Translations under genes and position numbers: made by a program
NCBI RefSeq assembly: GCF_036373705.1
Contig: NC_089867.1
Span: 15,043,501-15,107,500 of the forward strand
Direction of reading: 5' to 3'
DNA length: 64,000 nt
DNA from: Amia ocellicauda
Taxonomy: Eukaryota; Chordata; Actinopteri; Amiiformes; Amiidae
In this document: positions 37,522-49,500 of the stretch, one piece after another
Layout of the letters: every line of letters begins with the position of its first letter
Numbering within the stretch: position 1 is the first letter of the stretch
The notes under the pieces: generated by a model
Told to the model about the DNA's origin: nothing
What the model saw: only the letters and a program-made list of their open reading frames with translations
The model's database searches: none

Positions 37522-39032
37522 CAGTGAGGGAAAAAAGTATTTGATCCCCTGCTGATTTTGTACATTTGCCCACTGACAAAGAAATGATCAGTCTATAATT
37601 TTAATGGTAGGTGTATTTTAACAGTGAGAGAAAAACGTATTTCAAAAAAGTTATAAATTGATTTGCATTTTAATGAGTGAAATAAGTATTTGATCCTCTA
37701 TCATTCAGCAAGATTTCTGGCTCCCAGGTGTCTTTTATACAGGTAACGAGCAGCTCGTTACCTGTATTAAAGACACCTTTACACAGAAGCAATCAATCAA
37801 TCAGATTCCAAACTCTCCACCATGGCCAAGACCAAAGAGCTGTCCAAGGATGTCAGGGACAAGATCATAGACCTACACAAGGCTGTAATGGGCTACAAGA
37901 CCATCGCCAAGCAGCTTGGTGAGAAGGTGACAACAGTTGGTGCGATTATTCGCAAATGGAAGAAACGCAAAATAACTGTCAGTCTCCCTCGGTCTGGGGC
38001 TCCATGCCAGATCTCACCTCGTGGAGTTTCAATGATCATGAGAACGGTGAGGAATCAGCCCAGAACTACACGGGAGGATCTTGTTAATGATCTCAAGGCA
38101 GCTGGGACCATAGTCACCAAGAAAACAATTGGTAACACTACGCCGTGAAGGACTGAAATCCTGCAGCGCCCACAAGGCCCCCCTGCTCAAGAAAGCACAT
38201 GTACAGGCCCGTCTGAAGTTTGCCAATGAACATCTGAATGATTCAGAGGAGAACTGGGTGAAAGTGTTGTGGTCAGATGAGACCAAAATCGAGCTCTTTG
38301 GCATCAACTCAACTCGCCATGTTTGGAGGAGGAGGAATGACCCCAAGAACACCATCCCCACCGTCAAACATGGAGGTGGAAACATTATGCTTTGGGGGTG
38401 TTTTTCTGCTAAGGGGACAGGACAACTGCACCGCATCAAAGGGACGATGGACGTGGCCATGTACCGTCAAATCTTGGGTGAGAACCTCCTTCCCTCAGCC
38501 AGGGCATTGAAAATGGGTCATGGATGGGTATTCCAGCATGACAATGACCCAAAACACACAGCCAAGGCAACAAAGGAGTGGCTCAAGAAGAAGCACATTA
38601 AGGTCCTGGAGTGGCCTAGCCAGTCTCCAGACCTTAATCCCATAGAAAATCTGTGGAGGGAGCTGAAGGTTTGAGTTGCCAAATGTCAGCCTTAATGACT
38701 TGGAGAGGATCTGCAAAGAGGAGTGGGACAAAATCCCTCCTGAGATGTGTGCAAACCTGGTGGCCAACTACAAGAAACATCTGTCCTCTGTGATTGCCAA
38801 CAAGGGTTTTGCCACCAAGTACTAAGTCGAAGGGGTCAAATACTTATTTCCCTCATTAACATGCAAATCAATTTATGACTTTTTTGAAATGCGTTTTTCT
38901 GGATGTTGTTGTTGTTATTCTGTCTGTCACTGTTAAAATACACCTACCATTAAAATTATAGACTGATCATTTCTTTGTCAGTGTGCAAACATACAAATTC
39001 ATCAGGGGATCAAATACTTTTTTCCCTCACTG
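37522..39032 (+). mobile_element. Tc1-like (DD34E) transposon, full length but inactivated
   Basis: Element bounded by CAGTGAGGGAAAAAAGTATT and its inverse, with TA target duplications at 37520-37521 and 39033-39034. Long inverted repeats extend at least 100 bp. A palindromic hairpin (GGTAACGAGCAGCTCGTTACC region, about 37742-37764) precedes the transposase. Present only in the left palindrome arm, so it arrived after the duplication or was lost from the other arm. Same family and orientation as the copy at 58053-59611. Confidence 0.92.
37822..38825 (+). pseudogene. Tc1-like transposase, frameshifted
   Basis: DDE/D transposase that would cut and join element ends at TA sites. N-terminal paired-like helix-turn-helix ([20 protein letters not shown]), then the catalytic domain with [11 protein letters not shown] (first Asp), [10 protein letters not shown] (second Asp) and [11 protein letters not shown] (Glu, 34 residues on). 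A two-base deletion near 38137, a TGA at 38672-38674 and a 9 bp deletion just after it inactivate this copy. The intact family protein is about 340 residues. Confidence 0.92.
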
Positions 39033-39265
39033 TAATACAACAATGTTCTCTGTGCATGTGTACATGACTCATATAAATCAGTCATCACCAAGATACAATG
39101 CACAGTGGGCGTCAGCTATTAGTTCCAACAAAAGCCTAAAGTTAAAAGTCTGTAACTGTAGGTTTATTGTACCAGAAGCACAGACATAAATCAGGAGGAA
39201 AATGTTATTACATGTAAGCAAGCAAAACCTTAATCTCAATCAACCTGGGGTATAGTACAGAATGA

Positions 39266-40520
39266 CCAAGATAGAGTCAGAGGGACACTAGTTAGAGAAC
39301 CAATGGGAAACTGTGATCACAATATGGTTAGCTTTGAGGCCTTTAAAAAAACAAGAACCAAGTCTAAAACAATGGTCTACAATTTTAGAAAAGCAAACCT
39401 TGAAGGTATGAGGTGGCACTTAGAAGAGTTAGACTGGAGCACACTGGATACAGATTCAGTTGAAAATTGAAAGTATCTTGGAAAACGAACAAGATGTGGC
39501 AAATGTTCTAAATGAGTATTTCACAGAGGTTTTTACAAAAGAAAAAAGGGAAAACATGCCACAGGTTAACGATCAGTCCAATCAAATCAGGATAGATCAG
39601 GATAAATGAGGAGGAGATATTAAAGGGACTAGCAGAATTAAAAACAAAAATCACCTGGGCCAGATGATATATTTCCAACAGTACTTAAATAAATGAGGGA
39701 AATTATGTATAGGCCGCTAACTCATATATTCCAAAACACACTTAGAACAGGGGATTTGCCAACTGACTGGAAGACAGCAAATGTCATACCAATCCACAAG
39801 AAAGGGGACAAAACTGAGCCAGGAAATTACAGACCAATCAGTCTCACCTGCATCACCTGTAAAATGTTGGAAAAAATGATTAGACAGAAAACAGAGGAGC
39901 ATCTCAATGAAAACCATATTCTTGGAGATAGTCAACATGGGTTTAGATGAGGCAGATCATGTCTTACTAATTTACTAATTTACTTACTAATCTGCAGCTG
40001 TAGATCATGTGAAAGCATATGATATGATATACTTAGATTTTCAAAAAGCTTTTGATAAGGTTCCACACCAAAGACTGATCCTCAAATTGGAAGCTGTAGG
40101 CATTCAGGGTAATGTCAGTAGATGGATTATGAACTGGTTGATGTATAGGAAACAGAGCGTGTCAATTAGAGGAGTTGCTTCTAACTGGAGTGAGGTTGTT
40201 AGTGGAGATCCACAGGGATCAGTATTAGGGCCTTTGCTTTTTCTAATCTTTATTAATGATCTGGACTCTGGGATAGTTAGAAAACTTGTCAAATTTGCAG
40301 ATGATACTAAAATAGGTGGCTCAGCAGATACAATCTCGGCAGCACAGGCTATTCAAAGGGACTTAGATAATATTCAGTTGTGGGCCGACACCTGGCAAAT
40401 GAAATTTAATGTGGACAAGTGCAAGGTAATACATGCAGGTAACAAACATGGCCACTATAATTACACTATGGGAGGTACAGATCTAGATGAAGTATCGCAT
40501 GAGAAAGGGATAGATTAATA
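39266..40520 (+). mobile_element. CR1-like LINE fragment with RT domain
   Basis: Starts in the endonuclease-RT linker (GNCDHNMVSFEAFKK-type), passes through MREIMYRPLTHIFQNTLRTG, then NVIPIHKKGDKTEPGNYRPI (39693-39950), and 40009-40518 gives AFDKVPHQRL, DPQGSVLGPLLFLIFINDL and the FADDTKIGG active site. Stops and small deletions break ORF2. Absent from the right arm, where about 160 bp of other sequence lies between the flanking matches, so it inserted after duplication. Confidence 0.88.
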
Positions 40521-40871
40521 ATGAGTTATAATAAAAACAGTTCACACTTCTCTGTGGTCAATGATAATAAAGTGCGTAGCTGGTACACTGTCTTAGATTT
40601 TTGACTTCTACTAAGTATGAAAAAAGTTTTTGATATAAATCTGAACTTTACTGTAGTGGAGAGCACTATGCAATTATCAGGTGTAAATTGAAGTGTGAAA
40701 TTGTGAACGGGACCACATCATACACTAAGGGTATGCATTTAACCGAAGCATGTTTCAATTAAAAACTATGCATTTTAAAAAGGGAACCAGCTGTTTGCTA
40801 TGCAATAAAATAGTATGCAATTATCTGATATGCAATTATAAGGAGTAGACTTACGATTACACTACAACATA

Positions 40872-41155
40872 GAGTTAGGTCCATAAATATTTGGACAGAC
40901 ACAGAATTGTCATCATTTTTGGCTCTGTATGCCACTTCAATAGATTTGAAAGGAAACAATCAAGTGTAGATTGTTAGTGTGGACTTTCATCTTTAATTTG
41001 AGGGTAGTTACATCCAAATTGGGTGAATGGTTTAGGAATGATATGCATTTTTATATGCAGTCCCCCGAATTTTAGGAACTCAAAAGTAATTGGACAAACT
41101 AACATAATCATGAATTAAATTGTGGGTTTCATACTTGGTTGCAAATCCTTTAGAG
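40872..41155. mobile_element. Mariner-type transposon end (left-arm copy)
   Basis: Starts TAGAGTTAGGTCCATAAATA, continuing with TTTGGACAGACACA-type sequence, which I recognise as the terminus of a widespread fish DNA transposon. The right arm has the same sequence inverted (about 48790-49030) but has lost the outermost 45 bases. Confidence 0.6.
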
Positions 41156-41869
41156 GATTAGAAAAATTAGAGGAGAAACCAACATAAAGTGTCTCAGTAA
41201 GGTGTTGGGCACCATGAACCGCCAGAACAGCTTCAATGCTCTTGTCACAGATTCTACGAGTCTCTGACTCTACTGGAGGGATGAACACCATTCTTCCAAA
41301 AGATATTCCCTCATTTGGGCTTTTGATGATGGAGGTGGAGAGCGCTGTCTAACATATCAGTCCAAAATCACTCATAGGTGTTCAGTTGGGTTGAGATCTG
41401 GTGACTGCGAAGGCCATAGCATATGAGTCACATCATTTTCATACTCATTAAACCATTCAGTGAGCCCTCGTGTCCTGTGGATGGGGCATTGTCATCCTGG
41501 AAGAGACCACTCCCATCAGGATAGAAATGTTTCACCATAGGATAAAGGTGATCACTCAGAATAACTTTGTCAAAATTTGCAGTGACCCTTCCCTCTAAGG
41601 GGACAAGTGGACCCAAAACATGCCAGGACAATGCCCCCCACAGCATAACAGAGCCTCCGGACCCCCTCACTGTAGTGGTCAAGCAGTCAGGCCTGTAATG
41701 TTCTCTTGGTGTCGCCACACATTCATTTGCCCACTTGTCGAGAATATGGTGAAGGATGACTCATCTGACCATATCACTTTTTTCCACATCTCTGTAGACC
41801 AGTGCTTATGGTGCCCCAATAATGACCCCTGACCCTTCATTTATTCAGGTTTTTCCATTAATTTGTCAC

Positions 41870-41871
<2 letters not shown>
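41156..41871 (-). mobile_element. DD37E Tc1-like transposon (left-arm copy)
   Basis: Inverse of 48107-48790. Minus strand encodes transposase pieces ([59 protein letters not shown]) with a frameshift before the C-terminus. Between the blocks is sequence missing from the right-arm copy, so this arm preserves more of the catalytic core. It ends in a long (TA)n run. Confidence 0.8.

Positions 41872-41939
<68 letters not shown>
41872..41939. repeat. (TA)n microsatellite
   Basis: About 34 TA units at the end of the DD37E element; the mirrored place in the right arm (48101-48108) has only about four. Confidence 0.95.
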
Positions 41940-41941
<2 letters not shown>

Positions 41942-42866
41942 AAAAAAAAATCTCTCAGAACTTCATATGAACCTGTGTGGATCATAAAAAAGGAAGTGAA
42001 AAATCAACCATCTTATTTATTTCCACACTCAAAAGCCCCAAAAAAATGACTAACACATATGATACTATTCTGCAACAGTGTGCCGGTGATTTTCATTACA
42101 CGCCTAATACCCAGTTAAGTAACTAAGTAACAAATTAACTTCATAAATGCATTTTTTCTGCAGGCCATTAAAAAATATATTACTTACACAATATAGATAC
42201 TTGCTTTAAAGTAAAGTAATTCTGGTGCTCAAACAGAAAAGAAATGTTGAGGTTTGGGGCAAATGTCTGCAATGAAATGAAACTTCCCACACTTGCAACC
42301 TATATCAATCAATAAGAGAAAATGAATAGCAAAATACAGGACTACGGTGTCTTACAAAATCTATTATCAGATTGAGCCATTGGTTTAACATTTTGGTTAT
42401 AAGAATAAGATATATCAAATGAACGAACAGGACTTGGAAGTGCTTTAAAGTGTCACTAGCTTCTGTCTCCATCACTCTTTGTTTAATCCAACTAAGTCAG
42501 ACCATTCATTTTTCAAATCATGCTCCTCTGTGCAATTCATGAAGGATAAGCTGTTCCCATGCTTTCTTCCCTTTGGAAAAACGTCTGTTGTCATTTTAAA
42601 CAGGTGTGAATAGCAGGAGTCGTGCACTATACTGCTAAATGTCAGGAGACAAACTCCTTCAGTGTGTTATATTGTACTTCTGTTTTCCAGTAGATATTCA
42701 ACTTTCGTTAAATTTCCCAAACCTTATGACCAAGGTTCCTGGAAATCCAACTGCACCAGACTGTCACAGCCCTGTCCAGCACCTCTGCAATCCCTGTCTA
42801 GCACCTCCACTTCAACCCACTAGATGTCGCCATTGTCCATCCTTATCAGTCACTTCTCCCGGCTCC

Positions 42867-43209
42867 CTTCATTCAATCAATCAACATTCCTGAAACCCCT
42901 GTGCACTCATGTGATCACCCTTTGCTCCCATTCGCTCTGCATCTCCCAACCTGGTTCTCTGCTCCATATATAAACCCCTCACTAACACTCAGTCATTGTG
43001 AAGTTTTCTCATTGTTAACTACAATTCCAAGCATTCTCTGTGTGCCTTGTATAACCCTTGACCCCTTGCTTGATCTCCTGACCACGACTTTGGACTTCCC
43101 CTGATCGCCCAACCCTTACCTGTGACCTCATGTCATGGGTGGCAGTGACCACTGAACCCCAACCTATTCCCACTACACTACCCAAGTTTATTTACGTGAG
43201 ATGGGGGCT
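42867..43209. other. Palindrome spacer, left part, unclassified
   Basis: Pyrimidine-rich sequence between the left-arm end and the ZFTRAF1 intron copy. Contains CCATATATAAACC (a TATA-like motif, 42963) but no downstream gene. It may be part of an interspersed repeat; I cannot name it. Confidence 0.4.
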
Positions 43210-43990
43210 TTCTCTGGTAACTTGTTTTTGCAGGCTCGCCTCTTCCTAGTAAAGTGGAGGCCATTCAGAGAAACCTGGGGGCCAGCTGTCACAGCTGTAG
43301 TAAACACCAGTTGAGGAATGTGAGGAATCCCATGACTGAGAGGTTAACTGCTAGGGGCGGGGCTGTCCAAGTCAGCTGATTTCTATCATCAGTCACTCTC
43401 TACTGTGCAGTTTCTTTTTGTAGACTAACTGTGCAGAATGGCTTACTTTCCTGGTTGAATTTGGGTCACAGAAAACATGGGTGTTATTAAAAGTCACAAG
43501 GCATAAGAGGAGAATTTTAAAATAATCAGTTGATCATCAGGGAAACTGTGGACTGGCACCCTGTCCCTAAACTGGAGCAGTGAAGCACCACAGCTCTAAA
43601 GCACACAGCTTTCCTCTCCTGTCAGGTGACTGCTGTGTCAGCATGTGCTTCCCTGTGCATGTGACAGAGCTACGTCTTTGCAATATTCAAAATGCACACA
43701 CATACAAAATGAAATGAATCTGTAGACGGAGAACGCTCTACATATAAAAAAATGTTTTTCTTTTTGTCAAGAGGTTGATTGGGACCTGTGTGATTGTGCA
43801 TGTATAACATCACAAAGGGTTTTTCACCAGCGTACCCCACCCAAATCAGCAGCCACATGAAGAAAATTATGATTAAACAGTGCTTGTCAATTTTGAGGGT
43901 CAGCACTTCAGGATTATGAGGGTTTAATAAGAGTGAAGAGGTTTGTTTTATTGTAGTATGACATTTACCAAATTCTGCCTCAAATCTCTA
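43210..43990 (+). repeat. Translocated copy of ZFTRAF1 intron 1 segment
   Basis: Near-identical to 16787-17568 in the same orientation. At 43990 it switches to sequence matching TONSL intron 6 from 25884; only the dinucleotide TA is shared at the join. This removes 8.3 kb (17569-25885) relative to the parent locus, including ZFTRAF1 exon 1 and TONSL exons 1-6. Confidence 0.9.
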
Positions 43991-46924
43991 ATGCATATGA
44001 TATACAGTGTTGCAAAAAAAAAACTGTCTGTGTGGAGCATGTGTGTGTGTGGTGTGTGTGTGTGTGTGTGTGTGGAGCATGTGTGTGTGTGTGGAGCGTG
44101 TGTGTGTGTGGAGCGTGTGTGTGTGGAACGTGTGTGTGTAGGGGTTGACTGTGTCTGTATGTCCAGGTGCTGCTGTGTCGGCACGGCGCTCTCTGAAGAA
44201 GGCGTACAAACTGGGCTCCCTGCAGGTGGCAGACAGGGAGGCCGTGAAGAGGAGCTTGAAGCAGGGTGAGCCGTGCACGCACACGTAGACACCGCCGGGT
44301 CATTGTGGCATGATGGCCAGAGCAGTGTGGCGTCATGTGAAAGCGCTGTTAATATTATTCAAATGCACTGCTCATCAATTGCCATATCTGGACTTATCAT
44401 TTTACAATAATGGTAAGATTTCATTACAGATACAGATTATGACAGGAATGGCCTACAGGTGACAGGTTGTTTAGAGAGCATTGTATTTAGTAAACTGTGG
44501 GGTGAAATATAGAGTCCAGTACACAGTGATGGTGGCGGTGATGCGGTGACTGTTTCTCTGTAGCGATCCGCGGCTGTGCCCTGGAGGAGGCCCTGGCCGA
44601 GCTGCCCGAGGGCCGGCCACAGGATGCGGGGGGGCTGGCTGAGCAGTTGGGGGACCTGTGCTGCAAGCTGGGCTGCTACAGCAAGGCCCTGGACGCGTAT
44701 TTCTCTTGGTCTTGTCCCACCTGCACAGAATAGTCTGTGGTTATTTTGTGTATTGTCAAAGGGAATCGGGAATGTCTGTCTCCTGCCAGGCTAATGCAGA
44801 TTTTACGCTGTAATGGTATTACAGCACAATTACAGCAAAGTATAGAAAAACTTGGAAGGATTAAGAAACAGTGCCACCTATTGGAAAGTTGGTGTGATTG
44901 CAGAATCAGCAGTACATTGGAGTCGATTAGAGCTGTCTGTCTGTCTGTCTCAGGAGCAGTTTAATTCCCAGGTCAGCCAAATGTGACTTTTTTTTTTTTT
45001 AATCACTAGAGGTCCCTCTCATATTTAGCAATAGAAGTGACACCGGTGCTGAAATGGACCTTGCACATCGTAAAACTTAAAAAGTCTATTGTTTAAGTGG
45101 AAAATCTTTTCCTGTAGTGAATCAAAGGGATTGGAAGTGTTCAATGTCCCTCTGTCCCTCTGTCTCAGCTGTCCAGCGCTTTGGCCCTGGGGAGGCCGTC
45201 TCGGGAGCTGGCTGTGATCCACGTGTCTCTGGCCGCGACCTACACTGACCTCCGGCAGCATGACAAGGCTGTCCAGCACTACAGACAGGAGCTGCGTCTG
45301 AGAGAGGGCAACCCCAAAGAGGTGTGTCTAGGGTGTGTGTGTCTGGGGGGGGTGTCTGAGGGTGTCGTCATCAGTCCCTAACAGTGAGTGTGTCTTGCAG
45401 GAGTGTGAAACCTGGCTGAATATCACAGCGTCCCTGGAGGACAGTGGACAGGGCCTGGAGCAGCTGGAGCCCTGCTACCGCACAGCCCTGGAGTTTGCAC
45501 AGAGAGCACAGCGGCCAAAGCTACAGGTCCGTCTCCCCGTCTCCCCGTCAGGTATACACACGCACATGCATATGTCCTGTATGTGATTAGACCTCTCCTT
45601 TCCTCAGCCTCTCTCCACCCCAGTGTCGGGTGTTGAGGCAGTGGCTTTCAGTGCAGCAGCGGGGGGGCTCGGCGCAGTCCGAGCTGACGGCGGCTTCGCT
45701 GGCAGAGCTGTGTGGTGCCTGCTGGAGCAGGTAAGAGCTGCCAGACTGCCAGCTGTCCTGAGACTCGCTGAGCAGGGCAGCCCAATGCGGACGGAGGAGA
45801 AACGGAGACACGGGCAGACTAAGAATGATGCAGCGAGACTGACTGTGCTGTTCTGTTCTGTGTTTCAGGGTCACCCGGTGAACCCCAGGGATTTCTGCGG
45901 CTGGACCCCCCTTCATGAAGCCTGTAACCACGGCCACCTGGGTGAGTCTGCCTGTGTCTCCCGTTTTTGAGTGTCTTTATTTCTCCCTCTCTCTCAAGAT
46001 TCAGAATAACTGTTTTGTTATGGCAACTTCATGCAAGTCTTGCCCAAACATTTACAAAGACCTTCCGTTGTGGACAGAACAGGTCAGCACAGGGCATTGG
46101 GCAATAAACACAGCACATCCATTAATATAATTTACTTAAAAACAACACATGCAGACCATTTTGACCGAGGCTGTCTCTCTCCCCGTCCCTGAGAGATTGT
46201 GCGGGCGCTGCTGGACCAGGGGGCGAATGTGAACGACCCCGGGGGTCCGCTGTGCGAGGGGATCACTCCACTGCATGATGCCCTGAGCTGCGGACACTTC
46301 CCCGTTGCCAGGCTGCTGGTTGAGAGGGGTGCCTGTGTCAGTCTTCGCAACTCGAAGGTACACAACCCCATGATGAGTCCACCACACAACACAATGGCTG
46401 TCCAGTGCTCACAGCACAGCAGTGCTCGGCATCATGACCAGGTTCTTCACAGAGTAACATCAGCACAGAGTGAGGTTTCCAGTGCTCTTGCTGCTCTTTG
46501 ATCTGGGTTTGAGCTCTGAAGACGTGGTTGAACAGGAAGGCCTTCTTTATCTTGCAGGGTTTGGCTGTTGAGGAGCAGGTTCTGCATGTCTGCTCTTGTC
46601 AGCACGTGGGTGTCATTGTTTGTGTCTGTATACAGGAGTGTGTGTCTGTGTGTGACAATGTATGTAGAGTCGTGTGCCTGTGTGTCCCTGCCATCCTCTC
46701 TGAGTGTGCTACTCTACTGCCCCCTGCAGGGGCGACACACCCCAGGACAGCCTGAGGCAGTGGCTCAAGACCTACAGTAAACACCTGGACCAGGAGACAC
46801 GGCTGGAGTGCGTTGAGATGGAGAGATTGAGGTAAGGTGGGACAAGTGAGTACCATTGAGCCATCCAGAGCTTGGGTAGCGCCAAGTCCCGCCTCCTCTC
46901 CCAGAGCCTATCAGAGCAGGAGCA
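43991..46924 (+). pseudogene. Rearranged partial TONSL copy (exons 7-18 remnants)
   Basis: Follows TONSL 25886-30640 with gaps. Recognisable exons: 7 (44167-44272, 16 nt deletion, frameshift), 8 (44564-44697, truncated, donor lost by a join to intron 8 near 27107), 9 (45169-45321), 10 (45402-45527), 11 (45624-45717), the last 13 nt of 13 (45718-45730), 14 (45869-45941), 15 (46194-46357), 16 (46732-46835, with one extra G after the acceptor) and part of 18 (46849-46924). The exon 11/13 join lies at a shared GTGC and ends in an early TAA; exons 12 and 17 are missing. It lacks promoter, exon 1 and the whole C-terminus, so it cannot make TONSL. High similarity implies a young duplication. Transcription is not excluded. 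Confidence 0.93.
44033..44150 (+). repeat. GT-rich GGAGCG minisatellite (copy in TONSL pseudogene)
   Basis: Same repeat as at 25934-26068, shorter and with different unit order. Confidence 0.85.
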
Positions 46925-47312
46925 TGTGCTCCATGAGCAAGTGTGCTGCACGACCCAGCCACTTATTTATAATTTGTTTTATGTCACTTGTTTGCTGCAA
47001 GAAAGGCGAGTAAAGCTGTAGAACAATGCCACATTATGCATATGCACTACGGTGTCTGTAATATAGTTTTTTCGTGAAATACTTATTTATATTGTATTTA
47101 TAATTCGTTTTATGTCACTTGTTTCTTTAATAATACTGTTTTTATTTTGTGTTTCTTTTTTGTTTCTAAAATAAAGAAAATCTCAAAGACATAAAGCAAT
47201 GCAGTTTCTGAATGAGTGTATGAACACAATCATCTGTGGTGGATTTGGCTGCGATGCAAGGGGCACTAGCTAAAATCTTGCCTAGGGCACCAAATTGGTC
47301 TGGGACGACCCT
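46925..47312. other. Palindrome spacer, right part
   Basis: AT-rich sequence with a repeated motif (TTTATAATTTGTTTTATGTC near 46967 and a one-base variant near 47098). No gene. Ends where the right arm begins with GGAGCCGGGAGAA at 47313. Confidence 0.5.
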
Positions 47313-48106
47313 GGAGCCGGGAGAAGTGACTGATAAGGATGGACGATGGCGACATCTAGTGGGTTGAAGTGGAGGTGCTAGACAGGGATTGCAGAGGTGC
47401 TGGACAGGGCTGTGACAGTCTGCTGCAATTAGATTTCCAGGAACCTTGCTCATAAGGTTTGGGAAATAAAAAAAAAGTTGAATATCTACTGGAAAATATT
47501 TCTCCTGACATTTAGCAGTATAGTACACAACTCCTGCTATTCACACCTGTTTAAAATGACAACAGACATTTTTCCAAAGGGAAGAAAGCATGGGAACAGC
47601 TTATCCTACATGAATTGCACAGAGGAGCATGATTTGAAAAATGAATGGTCTGACTTAGTTGAATTAAACTAAGAGTTATGGAGACAGAAGCTAGAAACAC
47701 TTTAAAGCACTTCCAAGTCCTGTTCGTTCATTTGATATATCTTATTCTTATAACCAAAATGTTAAACCAATGGCTCAATCTGATAATAGATTTTGTAATT
47801 TTTCCATTCATTTTCTCTTATTGATTGATATAGGTTGCAAGTGTGGGAAGTTAGTGTCTTTCATTGCAGACATGTGCCCCAAACCTCCTAATTTCTTTTC
47901 TGTTTGAGCACCAGAATTACTTTACTTTAAAGCATGTACTATATCTATATTGTGTAAGTAATGTTTTTTTTTACTGGTCTGCAGAAAAAATGCATTTATG
48001 AAATAAATTTGTTACTTAGTTACTTAACTGGGAATTAGGCGTGTAATGCAAATCACTGGCACACTGTTGCAGAATAGTATCATATGTGTTAGTTATTTTT
48101 TATATA

Positions 48107-48790
48107 TAGACGGGCGACAAATTAAAGGAAAAACCTGAATAAATGAGTGGAGGAACATAACAAATGCAGATGCCTCCAAACAGGTGTACTGCATGATACA
48201 ACTAAGCAATTAATTAAGCATCTTTATTTTGGATCAAGATGGCAAGAGGAAAGGATCTAAGTTATGGGGCACCATAGGCACTTGTCTACAGAGATGTGGA
48301 GAAAAGTGATATGGTCAGATGAGTCATTCTTCACCATATTCTCGACAAGTGGGTGAGTGTATGTGTGGCGACGCCAAGAGAACATTACAGGCCTGACTGC
48401 TTGACCCCACCTTTATCATATGGTGAAACATTTCTATCCTGATGGGAGTGGTCTCTTCCAGGATGAAAATGCCCCCATCCACAGGGCACGAGAGCTCACT
48501 GAATGGTGTGATGAGTATGAAAATGATGTGAATCATATGTTATGGCCTTTGCAGTCACCTGATCTCAACCCAGTTGAGAGATTTTGGACCAATATTTTAG
48601 ACAGCACTCTCCACCTCCATCATTAAAAGCCCAAATGAGGGAATATCTTTTGGAAGAATGGTGTTCATCCCTCCAGTAGAGTCAGAGACTCGTAGAATCT
48701 GTGACAAGAGCATTGAAGCTGTTCTGGCGGTTCATGGTGCCCAACACCTTACTGAGACACTTTATGTTGGTTTCTCCTCTAATTTTTCTA
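48107..48790 (+). mobile_element. DD37E Tc1-like transposon (right-arm copy)
   Basis: Begins TAGACGGGCGACAAATTAAA, the same terminus as the element at 5590. Transposase pieces: WSDESFFTIFSTSG (first Asp, about 48316), then GLFQDENAPIHRARELTEWC and [11 protein letters not shown]. From the Asp of QDEN to the Glu of PVER there are 37 residues, the spacing of the DD37E (TRT-like) group of ray-finned fish. Large N-terminal and central deletions inactivate it. Confidence 0.8.
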
Positions 48791-49500
48791 ATCCTCTAAA
48801 GGATTTGCAACCAAGTATGAAACTCACAATTTAATTCATGATTATGTTAGTTTGTCCAATTACTTTTGAGTTCCTAAAATTCGGGGGACTGCATATAAAA
48901 ATGCATATAATTCCTACACCATTCACCCAATTTGGATGTAACTACCCTCAAATTAAAGATGAAAGTCCACACTAACAATCTACACTTGATTGTTTCCTCT
49001 CAAATCTATTGAGGTGGTATACAGAGCCAAAACACAACTGTATAACCTTCTTTGGTTAAATGCATACCCTTAGTGCATAATTTGGTCCCGTTCACAATTT
49101 CACACTTCATTTTACACCTGATAATTGCATAGTGCTCTCAAATATCAAATACTTTTTTCATACTTTCATACTTTTTCATACAGCTATGACCTTTTTTATC
49201 ATTGACCACAGAGAAGAATCTTTTTTTGTGAGCTAGCAAAATTCATTAGTACATTTTAGGACCAATGGCTAGATGGATATGACAAACTGAAATTATAACA
49301 CATTAGAGAAATCGTTTATTTTTGGTAGCCTGTATTTTCTTTTGTGTTGCCAAGAAGCAGTGTTTACTTTTCAATGGTACATTATTCTGTACTATACCCC
49401 AGGCTGATTGAGTTTAAGGTTTTGCTTGCTTTCCATGTTATCACATATTTTCCTACTGATTTCTGTCTATGTTTATGCTTCTGCTACAATAAGGCTACAT

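Larger units (their letters stand above)
34721..42866 (+). repeat. Left arm of a large imperfect inverted repeat
   Basis: Sequence from inside the last TONSL exon rightward matches the minus strand of 64000-47313 in the same order. Blocks readable by eye: 34721-37430 with 64000-61480, 39160-39265 with 49500-49395, and 40545-42866 with 49220-47313. The left arm has its own insertions (Tc1 at 37522-39032, LINE at 39266-40520, expanded TA run) and lacks the 12 kb found at 49.5-61.4 kb. Confidence 0.9.
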
